Assembly (NCBI GenBank): GCA_932294295.1
Contig: OW028575.1
Coordinates: 41,016,753 to 41,080,752, forward strand
Direction: 5' to 3'
DNA: 64,000 nt
Origin: Alitta virens
Taxonomy: Eukaryota; Annelida; Polychaeta; Phyllodocida; Nereididae
Under the pieces are notes generated by a model. That model searched no databases and had not been told where the DNA came from. It worked only from the letters and a program-made list of their open reading frames with translations. This document shows positions 48,012 through 60,300 of the stretch, piece after piece. Position 1 is the first letter of the stretch. Every line of letters begins with the position of its first letter. A program made the position numbers and the translations under genes.

Positions 48012-51000
48012 TTATTTGGGAAAATAAGGAACATGAGAGGTGAACCCAAGCCCCACTCCTCTGTGAGTGTGGGTTGTCATTCGAGCAAATTCATACTCTT
48101 TGTCAAGATTCCTAAACAGTTCCTCTTGTTTTTTGACCAGTTCATTAGTGTGTCCATCCTTGTTATTCTCACTTGTTGATGTTCCCGGTTTGCTCTCCTC
48201 TGATCCTTGGTTTTTGATGCCCATTAATTTTCGGAATTTCTCAGCTGCCTTCGTGTCTCCGTCCTGGGCATATGCAACAGCTTTCCATTGACTGGACATC
48301 TGCTGTGGAGCCTCCTGTGCAAATCAAAACAGAGACCATGAAGGCGCAACAACAACAACCTTAATCCCTATTCAATTCATTGCCAATGTTTGAGGTAAAA
48401 AAATTTTAGGTTATACAAGAAGCCACCATTCTACTCTCTTCTGCTCAATCTTACCTGATCTTTTGGTTCTTTCTTGGCCCAAAGAAGTTTTCTTTTCTGC
48501 ACCTGTTCAGCATACTTCAACGGATTCACTGCAGCAGGGTTGTAATACTTTGGTACAGCAACACCAGTAAGCTCCTGAGCCTGAAATGTAATTGACATTA
48601 TTTTCAAGCATCTTTATTAAAGGAGATTGCCTAAATATCACTAATTATATCACTAATTACACTACATGGAATTTGACCTGTTTAATTAATTGAATAAATA
48701 ATTGTAAGACTCTTACCTTCTGGTGCATAGCAGCCATGGTCTGAAGAAGAGCTTGCTGCGGAGTTACATTGCCAGCCCCCATTGCCATAGCAGTCAATGG
48801 TTTTTCTGAGTTCAGCGGTAATGCACTTGGCTTCTCATTCCCAGACACTGCAATACAAAGGAATAAGTCATGTTAAACCACACATTCTAAGCATCAAAGT
48901 CTTCAAAGCTGATGTACGGTATTTATTTGCCCATATAGCTCACATAGACCCTTCTTTTCTGGATCCAAGTCATCAATGTTCAGCTTTCCTTCAGCAGCCT
49001 GTTTTTGCACCTCTAAGAAACTCTGTTTCAACTTCTCCTTGAAAGACAATGGCTCATTCCTCCTCTTCTTGGATGCAGGACTCCTCGACCGTGGTCTGCT
49101 GGTGCTTCTGCGTCTGGGAGAACGACTTCTCGAGCGTACTCTTCGGTGCCTGCGTCTCCTTCCTTCTCTTCTCCGGTCTCTGCTTGATGAACGTCTCCGT
49201 CCCCCTGACCTGCTACGTCTTCGTCTGTGCCCTTCTTTCTGCAGGAGTAATGCACATTAAGATTTAGATATGACAAACCTCGCTACTTCTTGCCACCTTT
49301 TCAAACCAAATAGAGTACTGTCTTGTTACAAAATCCTGCTTGTTACAACAAGCACCAGCGTTCTCAGATAGTTTTTTTTCATCATTCACATTTAAAACTG
49401 AAGCAGGACAATAGGGCAGTACACCTTCGCAACATGTAATAAATAGGTAAGAAAATAAATAAGTTATTTAAAAAATGTTATATATCCGTAATAAATCAAC
49501 AGTGTCTCCATAATTTTTGGTGTGACTATATTAGCACAACCATATTGACTTGATAATCACCGTACATCATCTGAAATTAATTCTACCCCTTCAACTGCAA
49601 GTCGCAAACAAGTGAGTTCTGAAGGTAGCCGAAAGGTTAATTGCTGTACAAAATGAATCTGAATCGCTTGAAAACAATACAATGAAGAGTCTGTTGGTCT
49701 TGCCCAGACAGTCTCACACCCAAATAACAAACGTCAATTGGCTAATTCACTTCTATATTATAATTGATGGTATCCAGGTATGTACACTTTAAACATCACA
49801 ATCTAAATTAATCAATTTGAATTAAAATTGAGTATATTTCCTTAATAAATATATAATAAAATTACAATCTCCAAATGCAACGAATCTATTTCTGTATCAA
49901 ATTAAGCACACAACATTAAGTGCACAATGACATACCCTGGATCTCTCCCTTCGTCGTTTTTCCCGGGAACGTGACCTCCTGCCCCGTGAGCGCGACACCC
50001 GCCTATCTCTAGAACGTCTCCGGTGTTCTTTTCTTGACCGTCTCATTCTTGTTCTTGACTGTGATCTTCTGTGTCTCGTTCTTTCAGGTTTTAGAGATTC
50101 TGTAACATCTTCTTTAGCATCACTTTCTATTTTCTTCACATCTTCTTGCAAATTTTCCTGCTGGTAAAATAAAGAGGCATTGCAGATATTTATATACTAT
50201 GTGCATACAGTATTTAGAGAATTTCTGAGACACATCCTAGAAAATCTCGACTTTTGTGGAAGCTATCAAGTAAAATAACTGGCTGAAACACTATGAAGGG
50301 ACATTAGACATTTTAAAAGAACTCAGCTTTTTTCATTAGCTCACCTTGGTGTTAGCCATTGATGGTTCTTCTTCAGGTTTTGCTGTGAATAAAAAATTTG
50401 GAAAGTAATGACCCATGTCAGGATTTCACTAAATTGAATAAACTAAACCATACACATTAAATCAAACAATGACACTAGCTCACCTGTATCCTCTACACAG
50501 GAACTGGAATGTCTCCTTTTTTCTTTCTTTCTTGATTTCTGTCTGTCTGGGGAGGCAGAGGAGTCACTCTCTGAAGATGACTCTGAAGACGACCCGCCAG
50601 ACCCTGCTGATTCCTCAGAGGCTGAGCTTGACCCTGATGAGGGAGACCGTGACATTTTGCCAGACACCTCTTTGGTGGGAGATCGACCCCTCCTCTCAGG
50701 ACTCGCTGTGTCTGGACTCCCACCTTTTCCATCGTTCTCAGAGGGAGGTGAATTCTCTGCTATGATCTTCTGGAAATTCTCCCATTCTGCTTCTAAATCA
50801 GCACCTGCAGCACCATTCTGAAAAACCAAACATACTAAACAGATGATTACATGATCTCACCAACCAAAAAAAAAAAAAAAATCTAACGATTGGCGGAAAA
50901 CTCATTAACCCTAAAATTGCATGCTTCAAAATCTTACCCCTATGTCAAGTCATAGCAACTGTTTATTTGAGGAAATCTTATATTGATATCCATTATTATG

Positions 51001-51793
51001 ATGGTAGCATGTTATTTTCTGTGTTCCTAAATCCCTTGATCAATACACAATGTTTCACCATAGGGTCAGATTTAGTTATTAAATTAACTAACAACAAAAA
51101 CACAAGCAAGCCTTGACAGACTTGTCTGTCTCATACTTACATGACCCGCCGGGTTGCTACGGGTTCATTTTACCTCTTGCCCGGCCATGCCATTTTTTCG
51201 ACTCGTGATCACAAGTCAAGAATCACTTCATGTTTTAAAGGTGTGAAAGGTGAAAGCAAAAATATGCTATAGTATCAGGCCTCAAAGGGCAGTTTTAAAT
51301 GTACACAAGTACGAATATGGTAATGTCTAATATTTATTGAGCTAATGTGATAAGAACAGTTACAGTAGAACTTCCATTTGTTTACATTATAAAAAGTCAG
51401 AACATTTGCAGAAGCCCACCCCCAAAAGCTGCACTGAATATTGCTTAACATGCACCCTAAATTCAACTATGTCACATTTTTCCTTGATTTTATTATTTTT
51501 ACGCTAATACCATAGTAATAGCACCCTTCTTTTTTTTAAACGGAGGATCACACTCGAATCAACAAGGGAAGCCATTTGCAATTTCAGAAACGAAATACAC
51601 AAACAGTCAACACTTTTCCCCCGAAAATAACTCAATGTTAAAAACGTTCAGCTATTGCTTATTGTTACGAAGCTAATTTTGTAGGTTGAATAACGTGCTG
51701 CATATACTGTACCTCGTGGTTTGGCTTAGGATCCAGAGATTTCGAGGACTTACTCGCGTCCTCGTCGCTGGAATAACCAGCCAGGCCGTCCAT
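48012..51793 (-). CDS. RSRC2: Arginine/serine-rich coiled-coil protein 2 (509 aa)
   Basis: Exons, 5' to 3': 51713-51793, 50484-50817, 50345-50382, 49936-50157 (or -50160), 48944-49238, 48717-48847, 48455-48580, 48012-48314; 1530 nt, frame closed. The start MDGLAGYSSDED lies in an acidic first exon. The middle is Ser/Pro/Glu-rich, then long Arg/Ser stretches typical of splicing-associated nuclear proteins. The C-terminal half is the diagnostic RSRC2 part: AQELTGVAVPKYYNPAAVNP, KYAEQVQKRKLLWAKKEP, KFRKLMGIKNQGSEESKPGT, KKQEELFRNLDKEYEFARMT and THRGVGLGFTS. The human protein is 434 aa; the extra length is in the low-complexity region. Function in the family is poorly known; a nuclear RNA-related role is inferred. 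The end VPYFPK differs from the human C-terminus. It shares a 224-bp promoter interval with CCDC86. Confidence 0.94.
50157..50162 (-). promoter_or_regulatory. RSRC2: Tandem NAGNAG splice acceptor in RSRC2
   Basis: The acceptor before the exon at 49936-50157 reads ACCAGCAG|GAAAAT on the minus strand. Both AGs are usable, giving proteins that differ by one Gln (CAG) and leaving the frame intact. Confidence 0.6.
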
Positions 51794-52017
51794 CTTTGCA
51801 GAAGTGGCCTCGTTTTGAAAGTAGGTCACAGTTTACCACGTGGTGACAAAAACAGAAGACTGAGCTTTAGAGGATTTTCACGTTGTATTCATCATGTGAT
51901 GTTATTTTACGCACAATAATTTTATGACTGATTTTTGACTGCAAGAAATTCGTCTGCGCCACAATAATATTGGAAAGTGCCACTGACTGAAGCCCAGTTA
52001 CAAGTGTAAACTGGTAA
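51794..52017. promoter_or_regulatory. Bidirectional promoter RSRC2 / CCDC86
   Basis: Only 224 bp separate the divergent start codons. The interval has no TATA box in a likely position and holds a palindromic E-box CACGTG at 51837-51842 within CCACGTGG. Both 5' UTRs must also fit here unless an upstream exon exists. An E-box of this kind would suit growth-linked nucleolar genes, but this is inference. Confidence 0.6.
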
Positions 52018-55000
52018 ATGAAACCGACTGCCAAATCTGAAAACATGGTTGATGTCGATGATGACAGTACTGCTAGGTTTGAGAGTAAAGAAGATCTCAG
52101 AAATATTCCTAGAGGAAAAGCTAAATCAGGTCGACCATGGAAAACTACCAGAGACCAAAGGTAAGTGAGCTTAGACTAGTCATATTAGTCAATAACTCGA
52201 TCTTTTTTTGTCTAACGGCTAATTGCAATTATGTAGGTATATATATTCACCTACGAATAAAAGTCATTTCGTCGACACGCAAACTCGTCGACAACCAAGT
52301 CGTTGACGCTGAGGGTCAGGTACAAATTCGTTGACAAACCAACTCGTGTAAATTCGTGAGTGCCAAAGTCTTCGACAAACTTAAAACCACTGTAACCAAC
52401 TCGTTGACTCCCGTGACCAACTCGTTGACAATTTAATGCAAATTCGTTGACAGTCAATTTGGCCATATACCATTTCGTCGACAAGTTGGTAAACTCCAGA
52501 GGGCGTGACTTGTAGTGCACAATAGGGATTGTGGAGAGCAATGTGCAGGAAGAAAGCAAGGGTTTTTTTTTTTTAATTGCAGTTAGATGCCACGATCACA
52601 AGGTAAAGATCACAGACTCCCATGTTATTTCTTTCGACTTATAAAATATAAAATAGTTAAACAGGCATTATGAAAGTAATTCTAGTAATGTTGTTAGGTG
52701 GCAGCACTGGTACGATTATACTGTGACGACTAAATAAAAACGTCAACGAGTTGGTATAGCCACGTTTTTTTCTGTCAACGAGATGGTCGTCCGAAGAAAT
52801 AATTGTCAATGAGTTTGTCCGCCTCCTGTCGACGGGTTGGTTGTCAAAGAAACTGGTTGTCGACGATTTTGCGTGTCGACAATAAAGAGATTCAGATTCT
52901 GAAGAGATTCTGACAACAAATAGATTCTGATTTTGACACAATGTCATAATCAATTCGTCCCTCTGGTAGAGAAACCATATGCCCTCGGTCTCTGGGAGGA
53001 CACCCTGCCTCGAAAGGGCCTCCTAGGAGATGTGTTGTTATAGCAGAAGCCCTGCTAAATCGGGGCATTTTGGGAGTATTGCTGTGTTCCACGAAAGGAA
53101 CCTCTCTTCACCGTCGACCACTTGTTCGCTGTCGAGTCTTGCGTTTGGTGAATGTCTTGCCTCTGACCACTGCACCAAACCTTCTGTACCAAGCGCCAAA
53201 GAGTCAGTTGATTCTTTTTGCGTCTTTTCCGCATATTAAGCTTCGAATTCTTTTCTGAAGTTGACATGACAAAGAACTATCGACCCTTGGTGAACAGACG
53301 TCTGGACAGGGATCAGGTACCTCAGTATTGGGGCCAGGTCACGGCGGGGCAGTCCTCCCATATAATTAAATAGGCATCCAGAAAACCCTGTTTTACAAGA
53401 GCCAATTAAATCCCTGTGCTTGCTCTTAACAAGAATCTGTTTTCTGAGTTTCGACAATTGCTTGTTTTGTAAATTAGTATATAGACCTCCTCTTAGTCCC
53501 GTATACTTGTTATTAGCTCGTCTAACAGACGAGGTATTGTCGTGACTCAGTCAGCATTGGCGGTGTTAGCACCTTCTGGTGAAGGTCTTTGATTGAGCTT
53601 TGCAATAGAAGAAATAATCTGGGGGTATGATATTTTGATGGAAGCATAGTTACTTCGAAGTGAACATACCATGGGGATGTTATTCGGGGTTGGGGTTCTG
53701 AAACTTTTCTGGTTGTCCACATCATCAACTCACCCCCAGAGGCTAAACAAAGCTAGGGTTTACCCAATGCATGCAGGTGATTTTGCCCAGAAGGCCTCTG
53801 ATTGGTCAAAAACAGTCGCAGACTTTGGTGGAAGCAGTGCAGATGTTGAAGGAGACACTTCCTGTGTTTCTTGGCAATCTTCTCATTATTGATCTGCTTC
53901 ATTCTTTTAAGTAAAATCGCCAGCTGACACCTGTATGTTATGTACTAGAGTGAAACCTGGCCCTCTTTTTCTGGATCTGGGACATCTCTAGAGATTCGCA
54001 GAGCTAAAGGCCTACTTGTAGCCAGAGCTCTCACACTCACCTCCCCTGTTTAGTTTTGATGAAAGATTTAACATAAGTGACCAATGAGGAATGCAGAGCC
54101 TACAACAATACTGTATCTACTAGAGCAAGCTAAGGGATTGGGCTAAAAATATGCTGTTAACAAACTGTTTTACACATTGTATGTGTACGGTATGTCATAC
54201 TCACAGAGAACCCCTATCCCTACATATGTGCATAAGAGGCGTCTGTTAAGACATAAATATTAGACTAGGTACTAGGTAGACGGTCTGTAGTGCCAAAAGA
54301 ATAGGTACTTATGGACGTCTGGAACCAGCATCTAGCGCATACCAGACGTCTACATCCTCTGTATGACTAGTTTTGGGTCCGCTTTTTAGCTGATGAGGGA
54401 GGGGTGTTGGAACTGTGTCACCAGACATGGACTTGGTGGTGTGGATTTTAAAAAAAATGGTTGTAAGTGAGATTGTGTTAGCTTGTCAAATCTCTTCAAG
54501 ATTTAAATGGATACTCTCATGGTCTTGGAACCTTTAAAATGTCCCAGATCTATAGCATATCAGCCAGATAAACCCTGATGTTGATCTGAAGTTGTCAATG
54601 TTGGATAGTCAAATTAACCTCAGTTTGACCTGTGAATCAGTGTGATTGACACTAAGAGCTAGTACTAACTTGCAGCACTTTTCGTTCGGCAGGTACTCAG
54701 AAATCAAGAAAGTCAAACCCCTGAAAACATCATGGCAGCAGAAAGTCACAGAGAGGGATTTGAAAAAAGCTGTGAAATTGCGAGAAAAGGAGATGAAAGA
54801 TACCAGAGCTAAGGAGTTGGAGGTAAATTTTGTTTGTTAGATGACACCATGTAGCGAAAGAGTGCGGCTAAGTGGTGTTTTCGTCTGGAAACGCTTTTGG
54901 CAGGAAAGGCTGTCGGACATCACCCAGGAGGCGACATCATCTCGCGAGACTGTAGTGATAACAAAAGCTCTCGCCCCTCCGGGGGGCACCTGGTGGAAAT

Positions 55001-56098
55001 ACAGAGAACCTTCCGTGAAAATCCACTATTCTTTGCAATTATGAAATGGAGCTTAGTTGTTGATATTTCATTTGTTGGTTGCAATGAATCTCATGATTTT
55101 TTTTTGCTTTTTTTCAGGACAGGAGAAAACGTCAAGACGAAAATAAGAAAAGAAAACTAGAAAATGATAAAAAAAGTGAAATTGTACAAAAGGTAAGTTT
55201 AAAGGCATTCTGGAAAGAGCTATTGCTTTCATCCATGTGTATACACGGTAATCAAACAAAATGAAATTTATTATAGCTAATGATATTGAACATATTCTAG
55301 TTATTCGGTGTGTAGACTTCATTAAAATCAATAAATATTGTAGGAACTAATGTTAAAATTAATTTTAAGGCTTTCAAAAATATGACTAAATTAGGTGAAC
55401 TGGAGTGTGTGGGATGGTAATTTAACATGGCCTCCTTTGAGTTAAGATTATGCAATATTTGAACACACTTCAGCTATTTTGAGGTATATTAACATATTTA
55501 GATCTGTTGATGCTAGTAAAACCCCTAAGAGCTATTTTCTATGAAATATTTGTTTGTGGATGTCAACAGTATTAAAATGTATAAGTAAATCATTTGATAC
55601 TCTTCAACCACACGGTGGCACCTAAAATGTTGTGCAGAGACTAGTGCCATCTCCTAGGAATGAGTGGAACTTAGCAAAGACTGAGGGGGTTGCTATCAAT
55701 ATAATGTATAAATAGCTTTTGGACGGGCACTGCTTCAATTTATGGCTGTCCATGCACACTGATGCAGTCTTGCAAGTAGTAAGTCATATCTGCCATGTTG
55801 CAGACTTATGTGCTGCATAAAAAATTCAGTGGCTTCTTTCTTGAGGGAAAACACTGGTGGCAGCACTGGTGCAATGGCAAGGTGAAAGTCAAGGCCAAAC
55901 ATGGCAAGTACAGCAGGGAATCATATGGCCAAGGAATGACTTGGGGTCAGGTCAAGGACATTCTTATCCCGGTGCAATAGAGGCATAGCTTAACCATTCA
56001 TAACAAATAATGTTGCTTGCTTTTAATTTCAGATAAAAAATCCTGCCAAAATTAAAAGAATGAAGAAACGACAATTGAAGCAAATAGAGAAGAGATGA
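52018..56098 (+). CDS. CCDC86: Cgr1-family nucleolar protein CCDC86 (137 aa)
   Basis: Exons: 52018-52160, 54693-54822, 55118-55192, 56033-56098; 414 nt, frame closed, all GT-AG. After an acidic start comes GRPWKTTRDQRYSEIKKVKP and KTSWQQKVTERDLKKAVKLR, a Lys/Glu-rich coiled coil with RRKRQDENKKRKLEND, and the signature end IKNPAKIKRMKKRQLKQIEK. This is the Cgr1 domain, known in yeast to act in nucleolar pre-rRNA processing for the large ribosomal subunit; vertebrate CCDC86 has the same C-terminus after a long extra N-terminal region. At 137 aa this copy is close to the yeast length. A second in-frame Met lies at codon 10. Intron 1 (2.5 kb) and intron 2 contain transposon-derived sequence. Confidence 0.88.
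52262..52882. mobile_element. 620-bp inverted-repeat element with reiterated TCGTTGACA motif
   Basis: The left terminus TCGTCGACACGCAAACTCGT and the reverse complement of the right terminus GTCGACACGCAAAATCGTCG share about 28 bp. Inside, variants of ACTCGTTGACA or TTCGTCGACA recur about nine times in the left 230 bp, all on the + strand. About six recur in the right 150 bp, all on the - strand. The central part has none. No ORF. It lies in CCDC86 intron 1. Confidence 0.8.
52883..54692. other. CCDC86: Rest of CCDC86 intron 1
   Basis: No coding exon recognised. Bases about 52950-53450 have higher GC than the surroundings and short open frames on both strands, which suggests a decayed mobile element, but I found no diagnostic motif. 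Confidence 0.4.
54840..55032. mobile_element. Dispersed repeat in CCDC86 intron 2
   Basis: A GC-richer island whose last 44 bases, CACCTGGTGGAAATACAGAG onward to CCACTATT, match the ends at 1423-1466 and (reverse) 7545-7588. It therefore ends with the terminal sequence of the same repeat family; the rest differs from those copies. Confidence 0.7.
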
Positions 56099-56133
56099 AG
56101 TTTTCATTTTGTGAACTGTTTTTGTTTATATCA

Positions 56134-56139
56134 AATAAA
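56134..56139 (+). terminator. CCDC86: CCDC86 poly(A) signal
   Basis: AATAAA 36 nt past the stop codon, followed by an A-rich stretch. Confidence 0.75.
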
Positions 56140-56159
56140 ACTCAATATTAAAAAAAAAC

Positions 56160-57230
56160 ATGTTCGTTTTAACTTAAAGCTAATTTGGAATCCAACCATT
56201 GTATTTTACTCATTGACCAGTGCTAGTGGCAGTCTGGAAAATAACTTTGGTATTCTGTTGTTGCAAGCTCAATGATCCTTTAGCTTACATGATGCTAATA
56301 CAAATGCCTTATAATGGCTATTCAGGATCCACTACCTTTGTCACAAGATCTTGTCTTGTTGAGCCGTTCTAAGCAATCTTACACAAGGGCATTTCACTAA
56401 ATTTACGGCATACAAACACAGGAAGAAACACAAATTTTTCTTTTTTTTTTCTTTTATTTTCATTAGTTATTTTCCATTTTTAGGACCAATAAATAGACAT
56501 GATTTGTAGAGTTTTTGTTCCTACCATAACAATTGACCAGCATGTTGTAGCTTGCATGACATATCACAGAAATTAACAAAAGATGTTAGCTAGTGTGACT
56601 ACCCATATTTTACAGACTTAAGATAAAGTAAGTCCTCCAGAAGTAATTTTGGCGTACTCCGTGCATGTGGAAACGGTACCTATGTGAATGAATCTTTACA
56701 ACGCTAACAAATATATAAATATATTTCAATTAGAAGATGGTATGACAGTGCTTTACAATGTATCCTGTGAAACACTTCCATCAGAATCACATATCCCTTC
56801 AATAAAAACCAGTCTATGAAAAATACATTTAGAAGCATCTTATTGGTGATCCACTATTTCATCTTATACATTTGGAAAGATATCAGTTCATCTATTGCTT
56901 CCTGGCAACATTAAGCTCTATATACATGGCTATGATTTAGATATATAATGCCACATTTTACCTTGGGTATGAATCTAAAAAAAAATAGTCTTAACGAAAT
57001 GAACACACAGTACTACATTACAAGAAGCAAATGGGGAGAAAAAGTGCCAACAGAGGTCACTGCCACTGTAGCAGATAAGTATTGCTAGAGGACATCTATT
57101 CTGTGACGTCATCTTTTTGTCTTTTATATGCTACGGTCGTAGTGCCCCCTATAAGCTCTTACTTTGTCCCCATTGATGAGAAGTATGTATATTCAACTAG
57201 TAACTATAGTGGTATTTAATAATTTTACTT
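56160..57230. other. Intergenic region between convergent CCDC86 and aldolase
   Basis: About 1 kb with no coding signal. A minus-strand AATAAA at 57235-57240 could end the aldolase mRNA after a short 3' UTR; another near 56455 would give a longer one. Confidence 0.45.
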
Positions 57231-57366
57231 TCACTTTATTCCAACCCAAACTGCAGATTTGAATTTACATAGATGGCATCAACAATTAACACCAGCCACA
57301 TGTATGACAGTAGACATATGGAAGTAACAGTCTTTTTGTGTTGTTTTGTAAAATGACTTCGGGAGT

Positions 57367-60300
57367 TTAGTAAGCATGGTTTGCTACGAACAGAGACTGT
57401 CCGGCAGCAGTGCCTGCAGAGCCACCAGTGTACTGGCCGAGGGCAGCCAATCCATTACCCTGAAATGCAAAACATCAGTATTATTAGTCTGAATAACAAA
57501 AAAACTTGTTTTCACAGAAGTAAACTGCTAATTGAATGTAACTGTGCGAAGAGTGTCAATGAATTGGAAATTCTTGCTCACCTTGGCTCTCCTGAGGAGC
57601 TCTTCCTGTGCCTTGCCAACGTTCTCAGCCTTGCCAGCCCAAGCAGCGATGACAGAGGCCTGCAGGGCACGGCCGTAAGAGAAGGTAAGGGCCCATGGCT
57701 TGCGGCCAGGGACTTGGTTGATGGCGTTCAAGTGGATGGTAGCATCCTCTTCAGACTGACCACCAGACAAGAAGGTAACACCGGCAACTGCTGGAGGAAC
57801 TGTACGCTGGAGAGTCTGAACTGTTGCCTCGGCAACCTGCTGGGGAGTGTATTTCTTGCTGCTGGACTGACCGGCGGTGACCATGTTAGGTTTCAGGAGG
57901 GTGCCCTCAAGGAAAACATGGTGGTCAGCAAGGGCCTTGTACACAAAGGCCAAAACCTGCAAGACAAATTCCGAAACTGCTTAACAACTGTCTGCAATGG
58001 AACAGAGCACTTCCCCTCCTTTTAGAACATACATGTATTGTATATACTGATGGCTATCACTGGAGGCTTAAAAGAGGTAGTTCGGGCCTCTAAATGAAAA
58101 GCGCTACATTATCAACTTAGTCTCTGCAACATATTGTGCTAAATTATAGATAGTCTTACATTCCACATAATGTGGAGCATTTTATTACTTTACATAGTCT
58201 GAGTGGAAATTTATATTCAATGTGTTGAAATGACTTCAACATGACAACTAGGATTTGAGAAAAATCAATAACACCACCTAAATAACATTACCACCGAAGA
58301 TATTTTACCTGTTCAGTAACTCTCTGGGCAGTTTCCAAATCATGGTCTCCATCACACAAGACCTCTGGCTCAACAATGGGCACAAGGCCGTTCTGTAGGG
58401 GGAAAAAAAAACACAGTTAAGACAACCATTATGAATGTTGGTCAAGTAAGTCCTCAAGAATTAATTTTAGCAAGACAAAATCTGAATCTATATTGATATT
58501 AAACCTTGTACAAGGACATAAAATAAAAAATTATAAATGTGGTCAATTAAAAACTGGTAGAATAATTATTTTACTATAAAGTTGCTTAAAATTACACCAA
58601 GAAAGTGTTAGATTGATGGCACATACTTTTATTAACTAAAATAATTGCGAGGAGGTTGCGTCAGAGACATGCAAAGCACAGAACTATTTGAAACTACAAG
58701 CATTGTATATATATGTAAGGCAAAGAACAATTTATGACAGCAAATAAGATATAAATTATATATTTTGTACACCACATGAGGAATGTTTGTAAATGACTTG
58801 ATACATGTATCTGCAGGTTAACAATTTTTTGTTGTAAATATGCTTCAAAATCAATGCAACAGCAACAAAACACAACTAGAATTTTTTTGCAAATACACAG
58901 GCTGCTAGGATAGCGGTATAAGCATGATAAGTTTCTGGTTACATTTATTTAATAAGTATATTAAACAATTTTTATTTTATTCTCAGAAAGTCAATACCAA
59001 TGGAGTAACATTAAAGCAAATCCTTAATTAAAAATTAGCTTGGCACTGTTCCTAGAGCCCATGTATTTGCAGTATGAAGTATCAATGAAGAATGAATGTC
59101 AGGTGTCGTGTTGGTGTCATGACTGGAGAGTGTCAAGGGTGCTACTGAAATTAACACAAAATCCAAGCAAGCAAGCAATATGCAACATGAAAACCAATCC
59201 TGCAAAGGGTGAGCGTCTACCTGTTGGCAGATGCTAGCATAACGAGCCAGCACATTGGCATTCTCCAGCATGGACTGGTATGAGGGGGTGTAAGACTGGA
59301 TCTTCAGCACACAGCGCCATTTGGCAAATCCAGCACCACCCTTTTTGTACTCAGCACAGCGCTCAGAGAGACCATCCAGACCTGTTTGAACAAAACAACT
59401 TATTGGTTATTCAGAGCTCAAATCTGTGTTGCCAATTTGCAGTCAGTCTGTAACCATGTGTCATCCTCATCAACAATTCCACAGTTCTGAAAAAATACTC
59501 ATCATTATGTCCCAAAACCAACACTGCAGCACCGGTCCTTAGTATCTTAGTGTCCCACAAAATAAAACAATTGCATACCAGGACAGCATCACTTATCACC
59601 TAAACCAACCATATATCACCTTGACAAACCAACTATCCGCAAATCATGCTGACAGTTGAGGAATATATCAAGACTTAACACTACCAGTACCATGTCACTA
59701 TTTATTACAACACTGAATAATACTAAGAGCTCTACGTATTAGTAACTTAAATTTCTAGTAGGAAGCAGTGCAGGCTCCTAAAATAAGTCCATATTGGCTG
59801 ATAAATTATTTAACAGTAACCTACTATAAGTAATTACTAACTACCTTAGTTTACTAAAAGTTAGTGACTCTCCTTGAATATTTTAATTCCCAATTCCTAC
59901 ATGCTGTCAGAATGTTCAACAGACACGTGTTAGATACCAAGTTAAGTGTAGACCTTAACCCTGCACCAATGCTTATGAGTGTACCTGTTGGCAGATGTGT
60001 GCGTATCTGGCTAGGACATTGGCATTTTCCATTATAGCCAAATATGAAGGTGCGTATGGCTGAATCTTCAATGTGCAGCGCCATTTGGCAAATTTGGCAC
60101 CATCTTTCACGTACTGTTGACAACGTTCCGCCAAGCCATCAAGTCCTGACATTGACAAGGCATTACCGCAACATATTAAATATCACAAACACGGCAAAAA
60201 AAAAAAAGACATGCAGCGTGTAATGGCCAGTCATTTATTCCTGGTTTAAAGATGAGCAAGCACAATCTGAGATGGGTCATGCTCTTATATGAAAGACAAA

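Noticed and set aside
48901..48953. Donor AAGG|GTCTAT for RSRC2 exon 5
   Set aside because: It keeps the phase, but GTGAGC 7-10 bases further (exon end 48944) is a far stronger donor.
53671..53892. Open frame of 73 codons in CCDC86 intron 1
   Set aside because: No recognisable domain and no splice context in frame with CCDC86.
55795..55980. Open frame of 61 codons in CCDC86 intron 3
   Set aside because: Lys/Gly/Trp-rich reading with no family resemblance; the true splice 55192 to 56033 joins the conserved Cgr1 end without it.
57381..58025. 214-aa plus-strand frame
   Set aside because: Antisense of aldolase exons 57367-57459 and 57582-57956 and the intron between; the minus strand has all catalytic motifs.
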